Positions 16,530 to 23,139 of a stretch of DNA of 23,139 nucleotides are shown piece by piece. Origin of the DNA: Chara braunii (lineage: Eukaryota; Streptophyta; Charophyceae; Charales; Characeae). The stretch spans positions 2,587,487 to 2,610,625 of the forward strand of contig BFEA01000003.1 in the NCBI GenBank assembly GCA_003427395.1, given 5' to 3'. Under the pieces are notes generated by a model that did not search any database, was not told the DNA's origin, and was given only the letters and a program-made list of their open reading frames with translations. Each line of letters opens with the position of its first letter. The first letter of the stretch is position 1. The translations under genes were made by a program, and so were the position numbers.

Positions 16530-16920
16530 CGCCAACTGTCTGTCCTCTTTGCTGTGGTTGTGGGCAAGCATTCGAGCGACCTCATCCCATCATGTCTGTT
16601 AATTGTAAACCAATTTCCATGTTTGGGATGCTTTTGTCCTTACAGCTGGCGACCACTTCCATTTCCGGTCGTTTCGTGAGTATGCGAACATAAATTCAAC
16701 ACAAAAGGAGAGCATTTCATACGACAACTTCCCGCATGCATATACTTATGATGACAAGTTCAGAACTATGAGCAACCCCAAATAGTACCTTCCACGCTAG
16801 CCCTACCTTACATTGCTTCGTCACCGACACGCTCCCCAGAAACGTCATTGGACGGTGAGAGGATTTAACGCAGCCAATGGCATGGACAACGACAAACAAA
16901 GATTGGAAACCGAGCACCAA

Positions 16921-16939
16921 AGAGAGAGAGAGAGAGAGG

Positions 16940-17001
<62 letters not shown>
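16921..17001. repeat. (GA)n microsatellite
   Basis: About 80 bp of AG repeats with two small interruptions (GGG at 16938 and AAA at 16955). It lies between the two minus-strand gene relics. The remaining sequence 16530-17399 holds no gene I can support. Confidence 0.96.
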
Positions 17002-17004
<3 letters not shown>

Positions 17005-17399
17005 GAGCAAGAACAAGTCATAAGACGTCAGCCATGAAGTGCGAAGCCTGCTGTCGACGACGATGTGAGATCGTCTCACCGTCATCGCATGATGACGGAA
17101 CACCACGAAAGCCGGGAAATTTACCAAAAACAAAAATTATTCCTAAAATAAACAAGGTCATCATTTGCCTTCAACGATGCTCTGAACGAAAGGAACACAC
17201 AACCCATCCAAAACGCCCACCCAGCTACGCAGACGTGTGGCACAGGGCGAATGTCGGTCTTTGTCGACTCGTAACTGGGCACAAAGCTAGCATAGATGAC
17301 GAACTACGGAGGGGGCACTCAACATTCCTGGCGCTCCGCCTGGAACACGGGACAAACGTCGACGCCTTCGCCTAGGCAGTCTCTTCCTGACCACGGCAT

Positions 17400-18999
17400 C
17401 TACCGATCTCGTATGGCCTTCACTATCTCCATCAGCGCGTGACACATCATCTTGCTCACTTCATCCGATGCCACGTAGCGTTTCTTCTGCACCTCCATCT
17501 CCGCTTCCATAGCTTTGCACTGCCGAATTTGGATGGAACACTGCCCCTTGCTAGCGCTCTCCATGGTCGACGCCATCAGCGTTCCGTGCTTCTCCATACA
17601 CTCGGTGAGGGCTTCGAAAGTCTGTTGCCTCATGTTCTTCCTTTTCCGTGCACCGCCAGGGCTTCCCGTGGTCTGCGAACAACCCCTCGTCGAGCTGTCG
17701 TCTTCGTCGTTGCCATCGCCACCCGCATCGGATTCCCCATCGCTGACAGATTCAGGACCGCCAGAAGACCCGAATGGAAGTTGCACATCTCCTACTCGGC
17801 CGGTGTCTGCGACATTCTGCAGGTGCATTGTATGACTCCTTGTGGTCGATGCCTTGATCTCTTCGTAGACGGCCCGATCCATGTTGAAATTCAACCCCCT
17901 CGCCAGCCTCTCCTTCGCCGACAGCTGGAAGAAGTCCTCCTTCCCAGACTCTCCCTGGAAGCAATGTACCTTCTTGAACTGCTGCATCAAATTATCCCAC
18001 TTCTTCCCGCATTTTTCTGCCGGCCTATCCACATCGACTTTCAACAACCTCTCACGAACGTCTGCCCACTTCCATTCCCTCCCTTTCATCTGAGCGAACG
18101 CGTGGCCCGCCATCTGCAGTTGCACATCTTGGTCCCGCTTCGCCCTGATGAGGGCGACCATGTGCTCCACCGACCAGAAGTTCTGGCTACCCTCCCCCTC
18201 CCTGTCGCCTTAGGCCTCGCCACCACCACCCACCGCCTTCTTTCCACGCCTGGCTGTCGACGCGGAAGCCTTGCTGTTACCGGCCCGACCGCCCATGCTC
18301 GCCTTCCGCAACGGAAACACGTCCCCCGACTCGTCGTCCTGTGCTTCGCACTCGCCTTCGTTGCCGTCGTTGCAGTCGTTGCCTCCCCCGACTGCCCCGT
18401 CTGCCTCCACGTCCCGCTCCCCCACGAGCAAACGCTGCACCCCCTCGGTTATCGACTCCTCTTGCCGTCGACACATCTCCTACTTTTGGTCCTTCCACAC
18501 GTGCCTCCCATCTGCTTCGTCACCCCCGCATGCGAAGTCCTCGTTCGTCGGCCCGCACTCAGACGCACGTTGCCCCCCAACGCAACCTCCCGACAATGGA
18601 GACGGGGACCGGATCCACTGAGGACGGCCGACGCCAGCGCGTGACACTGATGTTGTCGACGATTGTACTCTCGGCCGTTCCCTCCTGTTATCCGATCCCT
18701 CCCATCCGACGGACGCACCCTTCGCAGATCAGCCTACCAATGTCACCTGCCCTGCGTCGTCGTCAGGGTGATGGTTGACGAGGACTGTCCGTGTGGCGGC
18801 CGTAGAGCCAGCGGGACTGTACGTGACCCACCTTCGTCTCCCTCTCCATCTGACGAGTCGGGTAGAGGTTGCAAGTGTGGTGGGAGGTGCACGTAGGCTG
18901 AAGGGTCGTGCGGATTGTACCGCGAGTACTGTCGTGATTGGGGCGGTGGTTAGCGTGTTGTTCCAACGACGTTCTGTGGTTCACCTGCCGTCCGTCCAT
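17400..18999 (-). pseudogene. Trihelix (Myb/SANT-like) DNA-binding protein, degraded
   Basis: The intact C-terminal part (17400-18209) opens with NFWS, then LIRAKRDQD, HAFAQMKGREWKWADV, RPAEKCGKKWDNLMQQFKKV and later LNFNMDRAVYEEI. The spaced tryptophans (FW; W33 and W35; W58, counted from codon 18170) and the amphipathic helices are those of plant trihelix transcription factors. An acidic Ser/Asp linker and RKRKN lead to a C-terminal coiled coil (about residues 180-250), a usual oligomerisation region. The same frame continues upstream past one TAA (18210-18212) into RRQEESITEGVQ...GESGDVFPLRK-type text. Two further frame changes near 18470 and 18700, plus a TGA at 18763-18765, connect to a probable start MDGRQVNHR at 18999. 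Only GTG, not ATG, is at 18170. Two frame changes and two stops suggest a dead gene, although sequencing errors or introns cannot be excluded. Confidence 0.6.
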
Positions 19000-19570
19000 G
19001 GTGATGTGCTTCTTCACCGATCGTCGCTTGTGTGTGCGACCAGGCACCCGACCCAGGATGCGCACGTGGAAGACGACGACAAGGAGAAGCAAAATGACGA
19101 CCAGGACAAGCAGCGGCAGCCTTCGGAAGACGTCGGCCATGAACTACACGTGCATACGGGCAGGAAACGGTTGACGACAGCGCGCCTCCAGCAAACGGAA
19201 GCAAACAGCAGGCGACAGCATCCGACAAGAAAACGCCCTCTGCCGAGTTACATTGCAGACTGCGGTGGGTGGCTGGAACGCTTACCGCCTGAAATATTTG
19301 AATTTGACGACTGTTGGACCCTTTTCCGTGTGCCGCCCTCCAACGCGAAGGACTGCGAACGCCTTTCGGCGTTCGCAAGGGCCGGCCGTCCCCAACGGTT
19401 ACCGTTGCCGTCACTTCCATCGAAGGCGAACGTTGGCGACCGAACATGTCCGTGGACTGACCGGCAGGTACTGCAGTGGACCACCCTCCAAAAAATTGTC
19501 ATCGTCGAAGGATGCCGCCACCGTCCCGATTATCGCGGATGCTCGGCCTCCAAGAGACCTCGTGAGTAAC
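19000..19570. other. Ambiguous coding region
   Basis: Both strands stay open for long distances. On plus, a 264-codon frame (18775-19569) ends in LERLPPEIFEFDDCW...RPRE. On minus, the frame upstream of MDGRQ contains a hydrophobic run (LLVLVVILLLLVVV) produced by GAC-rich codons in reverse. Since minus-strand coding is supported downstream by the trihelix gene, the plus frame is probably partly a shadow, but neither is recognisable in this stretch. Confidence 0.25.
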
Positions 19571-19571
19571 C

Positions 19572-19713
19572 TCGGGGATCGCCGGCGATTGCCTGTAGCC
19601 CGAGGACGCCCCGAGGACAGCCCAAGGAAATGTTTTCACATTGCATTTTCGGGAATCGTCCCCGAGGATAGGTCTAACGATTATTTCCTCGGGGTATTTA
19701 CGCGCCCGAGGAG
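19572..19713. repeat. Cluster of CCCGAGGA words with inverted pair
   Basis: C(C)CCGAGGA occurs at about 19600, 19608, 19660 and 19708, with the inverse TCCTCGGGG at 19686-19694. CCCCGAGGA (19660-19668) and TCCTCGGGG form a perfect 9-bp hairpin with a 17-nt loop. The 12-bp palindrome ATCGCCGGCGAT lies at 19579-19590. Confidence 0.55.
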
Positions 19714-19889
19714 TGTCTAAGGAGCCCCTCAGTCTGAATCTCGAATCAAACTCGGGAAATTCGAAGGAGGTCTCTCGGAAATGCAGCTTTGCAGGCGGGA
19801 CGTCAATGTGACTTTCGGGAGACTCAGTGCTCTTGGGAGCCGCATGCTGTCTGATCTGACAGATCAAATGCGGGAGCTGGTGTGGTGAC

Positions 19890-19947
19890 GCCACACCCCC
19901 GAAAACAGCCACTTTCGGGCCACACCCCCAAAAACAGCCACTTTCGG
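19890..19947. repeat. Two tandem copies of a 29-bp unit
   Basis: GCCACACCCCC.AAAACAGCCACTTTCGG occurs twice (19890-19918 and 19919-19947) with one mismatch. The phrase GTGTGGCGAGGCCCT following at about 19954 is also found at 5957. Confidence 0.9.
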
Positions 19948-20639
19948 TAGTAGTGTGGCGAGGCCCTTAATTTTCTCAGAAAAGAGAAGAAATGCGGTAG
20001 TACAGCAAACCCTAATTGGCAAACCTAGATAGGGATCAAACCAGTCTGCGCCAGGCCACTACATGGAAAGCACACTGTCAGCCTTAGTGTATAACGCTGG
20101 AAGTTTCGCAGGAGGGTGTTGGTACTGCAGTCACTGTGGTGGTTCAAATCGCTTGAAAATCGGCGGCATTGTATTCTCTATTCTCTCACCTTAGACCTTC
20201 AAATAAAATGAGTCTAGTCAGCCCTAAAGTCGCTCTGACATGGCCATGTGTCAGCAGCCTTTCTGGGCCTGGGGTCATTGTACAGTTCCTTTTTTTTTCT
20301 TTTTTCTTTTTTTGTACAGTTCCACTAGTCACTTGACGGGACAGATTCGAGCTTGTGGGGCCAGTATGATCTTGGTCTGCAATTGGATGTGTTTCCGTGG
20401 CGGTGGCGATCCTGTGGAAGGCCTGCCAGGGATGAACTCCGTGTCCAAACAGATTTGGGGAGAAAAGGACAGAAAGAAACGTACACAATGAACAACAAGA
20501 AAAGAAAATAAACCCTTTCTTCTGCAAAACCGCGAGTACCTAGAGGCTAGATCCTGTTCCTAGGGTATCGCGCTTTTTCAGGGGGATTTCCACTTTTTCA
20601 AGGTTCTCAGACTGTTTCAAGGGGATACGCATTGAACCA
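19948..20639. other. No gene recognised
   Basis: Includes a T-rich tract at 20289-20312 flanked by two TGTACAGTTCC copies, and a lone AAAACCGCGAGTACC (20526-20540) resembling the left terminus of the TTAAACC elements. No convincing open frame. Confidence 0.4.
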
Positions 20640-20738
20640 GGTGCCAAGTCTCACTTACCCTGATTCTTCATTTCTGGCCGTCGATCTTCGTAATCTATGA
20701 TTAAAAATTGAGAATTCAGGTAAGTGGGACTTGGCCCC
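20640..20738. repeat. Inverted repeat, 28-bp arms, about 42-nt loop
   Basis: Left arm GGTGCCAAGTCTCACTTACC.. (20640-20667) pairs with right arm ..GGTAAGTGGGACTTGGCCCC (20710-20738) with a few mismatches. It may be a very short foldback element of 99 bp. Confidence 0.7.
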
Positions 20739-20798
20739 GGGTCCACGTGGGCCTGTACATCAAAAGTGTGGGCCCCCTGTGGATCAGAAGCTTTGTGT

Positions 20799-21028
20799 AC
20801 CATTGGCATTGGCCAGTGGTGATTTGTCTATGCTAATAAACAATATAAAGAGAGTCAATGGCTAGTTTTGAGTGTCATAACTTGGACTCCGAGCCCTTTC
20901 TGAAGATTTCATGCTTACCGTTGGCATTGGCCAGTGGTGATTTGTGTATGGTAATATACAATATAAAGAGAGTCAATGGCTAGTTTTGAACGTCATAAGT
21001 TGGAGCCCTTTCTGAAGATTTCATGCTT
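20799..21028. repeat. Tandem duplication, 118-bp period
   Basis: Copy 1 (20799-20916) and copy 2 (20917-21028) share ACCRTTGGCATTGGCCAGTG through AAGATTTCATGCTT. Copy 2 lacks about 6 bp (the CTCCGA part). Each contains AATATAAAGAGAGTCAATGG, with a TATAAAG element. Confidence 0.9.
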
Positions 21029-21641
21029 CCAGCCTGTGACCGCTTCCTTTCCCCTTTTTTTCCTTTAGAGAAGAGTCAATTGAATCTGTTATCCTGCTCC
21101 TTGCCCCCTCTAGCGCTGATCCTCTTTCTTACACTTCTTATGTCCTCTTTTTTTCCTCTTTTTAACTTCACAACAGGACTTCTTATTGTCTACCAAATGT
21201 CAGCATGCCATCATTATTGTCAGGCATGATGATTTTCTTAGGCTTCTGCTTTAGACTTGCTTCGAGAAATTTCCTGGAAGTAAAAGGGGCCCACTGCTCG
21301 TTACCGATTGTTTTTTTTTTGTTCTTTTTTTTTGGATGAACGGCCCGAGGTAGTTTTAGGGGTGCTGATAAGAGCAGACACACGTAGAGTGCGGTTGATG
21401 CTCAAACAGGAATCTCGTTCAGTTTTTGCTGACCAGCCCACGGGCCTGCTTCGGAAGCGAAACAGGCATCTCTCCAGCCTACTTTTTCATTCCCGAGTCC
21501 TATTCAGCAGTGTCCAATCTCGGCCATCCGATCACGTAGTGCCTCTGGGATGACACTGTTGGTTAGCAAAGTTTTGTAAATATTAGGAATTGGTGGGCTG
21601 CGGAGCCTCACGAAGGATTACGATTTCTGTGCTTAACTTAC
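21029..21641. other. No gene recognised
   Basis: Pyrimidine-rich, with two poly-T stretches near 21310-21332. Open frames of up to 81 codons show no family signature. Confidence 0.4.
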
Positions 21642-21866
21642 TTCAAACCACCAGTACTTCCCCAAAACTCAGCCATGCACACGCCAGTACACGCTCTGGA
21701 ACATACTGGCCTGCCGTGCACAGACAGATTCATTCATGATGAGCGGTCGCAGCAACGTAGCAATGGTGTTTTTTTTTCTCTTTTCTTTTTTTAAATATAT
21801 AACTCCATGGTGTTGTAGAGGCCAGTCACTGAGTGCACAGTGATCACCTGGACAATGGTGGTTTAA
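21642..21866. mobile_element. MITE-like element, TTAAACC family
   Basis: Left end TTCAAACCACCAGTAC, right end AATGGTGGTTTAA, an imperfect inverted pair. The interior has a T-rich tract (21769-21794) and no open frame. It is a weaker member than the others, because only the outer 10-12 bp of the right end match. Length is 225 bp. Confidence 0.5.
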
Positions 21867-21907
21867 GTTGGGGAAATTCCTCAGAGTTATCCAGTGGAGC
21901 GCAAGCC

Positions 21908-22082
21908 TTAAACCACCAGTACACCACACATAGGCCCGCAGGTGTCAGCATGAAACCCGCACCACTTCGGAAGCCGCCGATTTTCTTTTTCAATGGCACC
22001 CCAGGCCGCGCGGCGCCTCCAACTTTTGCTTGTGGCGACAAAAAACTTTCTGCAAGGCTGGGGTCGTGTACTGGCGATTTGA
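21908..22082. mobile_element. MITE-like element, inverted sister of 2762-2928
   Basis: Starts TTAAACCACCAGTACACCAC and ends GGTCGTGTACTGGCGATTTGA. It matches the reverse complement of 2762-2928 over its full length (175 bp here), including GGTGTCAGCATGAAACC, CACCACTTCGGA, the GGCGCCTCCAAC region and GCAAGGCTGGGG. It lies 41 bp from the element ending at 21866, so two family members sit side by side. Confidence 0.82.
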
Positions 22083-23139
22083 CTCGGATAACTGAATTTC
22101 CTCTCTCCTTCCCCCTTTCTCCCCTTAGAAAATGGCCCCAGTGCCAAACACTTGCCATTAAAATGCCGAAAACGGCGAAAAGTGCATATATCAGTTGTGG
22201 GAGGGGTCTGTCCCGAATGTTGCGCCCAGGGGGGCCCATGGTTGGGGCCCTTATCATATGGATGCTCCCTTCTTGGATGTGGATTACAAGAATGTGTGAC
22301 ACTCAACCTCACAAGCTGCTTTCCTTCATGGAGTGGACTAAAATGCGGAAAGGGCCCGGGAAGCATGCAACAGGGGTGTGCCAAGGATTTTAGGAAAACA
22401 TGTGTGTGGAGTCCCACATTGGAACTGGAATCTCCTGTGCGGCTCTGGTTATGATTGTGAAACAAGGGCCAAAGATGAAATGGCGGGCAATCAACATCAA
22501 TCTATTTCAAAAAATATCACTGGACATTGTCCCATGCTCTGCAGCATCTTTTTCCCAAGCCGAAACAGTGCAGGCGCGCAAGTCTGATCTCGGCTATGGA
22601 CGAGCGTTCGGCGATGTATCTCGCAGAGTTCTAAGTCAGAATCAGAGCACCACAAGCGCGCGACTCTATCCACTTCTGACTCTCCAGGTGGCACATAATC
22701 GAATCCTCTCGACCTCAGTCATTTCGCACGATGACAATCAGAACACAAAGTGTGGGCCCAATGGGGAGCAACAGTAGGTAACGGGACCACGATTAACTCG
22801 TTAGACGAAAGCAAAACTAAGTACAGGGAAAATACAGTATCAACAATCACAAACCAGAGTCGACGAACGTCGAACAATGTGTTTCTGAAGGGAACTGATA
22901 GGGTCATCGAATCTGTGCTACGGAGTCGCGCATGTCCCACTCGCATACACGTGGTCGTTCCTCGTTATACAACAACTCAAGACATAGATCGGGATCAGAG
23001 GTGGCAACTGAGATTTTTTGGAATACCTGTACCTTACCTACCCATACTGTTACGGACTTCGCCAGGGCTCGATCCCTGGTCTATCTTTTGCTGTTTCGGC
23101 TGCATCCCGTTTTCGGCCTGGCACCCCTTTTCCAAACCC
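22083..23139. other. No gene recognised
   Basis: Several open frames (up to 185 codons on minus) overlap the MITE and look like chance. A pyrimidine tract ending CCCCTTAG (about 22109-22128) resembles a 3' splice site. CCAGGGCTCGATCCCTGG (23062-23079) is a perfect palindrome-like stem that includes a box B-like GCTCGATCCC, but no box A is seen upstream. Confidence 0.4.

Noticed and set aside
16083-16693. Proline-rich and glycine-rich proteins on both strands
   Set aside because: All come from the poly-C tract and the (GT)n repeat read in several frames.
16717-17133. Minus-strand Ser/Leu-rich 138-aa frame
   Set aside because: Its core SLSLSLSL is the (GA)n microsatellite read in reverse.
17439-18644. 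Plus-strand 401-aa ORF as a real gene
   Set aside because: The opposite strand carries a clear trihelix domain and coiled coil; the plus product has no recognisable domain.
21833-22465. Overlapping frames of 150-186 aa on both strands
   Set aside because: They lie mostly over the MITE at 21908-22082, are open on both strands at once and show no family features.
23062-23079. tRNA T-arm at the right edge
   Set aside because: A box B-like word sits in a small palindrome, but no box A or cloverleaf is found upstream.
1-23139. CRISPR array or bacterial mobile island
   Set aside because: No regularly spaced identical repeats with unique spacers, no cas-like protein and no prokaryotic gene organisation.

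Overview
This is a eukaryotic nuclear window. It has no bacterial-style operons, its coding density is low, and it carries many microsatellites (CA, TTTG, TC, GT, GA, ATT), homopolymer tracts, tRNA-headed SINEs and short terminal-inverted-repeat elements. The clearest conserved protein is a trihelix (Myb/SANT-like) DNA-binding domain on the minus strand near 17.4-18.2 kb. Its FWS...LIRAKRD / REWKW / EKCGKKWDNL core is a land-plant and charophyte type. I therefore favour a streptophyte, most likely a charophyte alga with a repeat-rich genome such as Chara. That is an inference from one degraded gene, not a database result. One ambiguous base (N) lies at 7626.

Layout: 1-7.9 kb is a repeat graveyard. 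It holds tandem palindromic units, a 35-bp duplication, a 46-bp satellite, four members of a short inverted-repeat element family ending in TTAAACCACCAGTAC-like termini, three tRNA-headed SINE-like sequences, and a 266-bp element with about 50-bp inverted arms. The most striking item is a pair of hammerhead-ribozyme-like cores in tandem 119-nt units at 4.2-4.9 kb, the second split by a SINE with a recognisable target-site duplication. 7.9-11.9 kb is largely non-repetitive; it has a TATA-box promoter candidate followed by one open frame, and a 13-bp-period degenerate minisatellite at 10.7-10.9 kb.

11.9-14.5 kb is the most gene-like stretch on the plus strand. It carries two intact small paralogous proteins of 82 and 84 aa, a third copy between them that I found only by reading through two in-frame stops, a (SDSDN)n micro-ORF, and an unrelated 162-aa ORF. 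I recognise none of these families, and the cluster is the best candidate for something undescribed. 15.1-19.0 kb holds two minus-strand genes that look degraded: an unknown one with one frameshift, and the trihelix gene with two frame changes and two in-frame stops.

19.5-23.1 kb returns to repeats. It has a CCCGAGGA cluster, a 29-bp and a 118-bp tandem duplication, an inverted-repeat hairpin, and two more members of the TTAA-ended family. One of these (21908-22082) is an inverted copy of the element at 2762-2928. Nothing here shows genes cooperating in a pathway; the only local logic is tandem duplication in the small-protein cluster.
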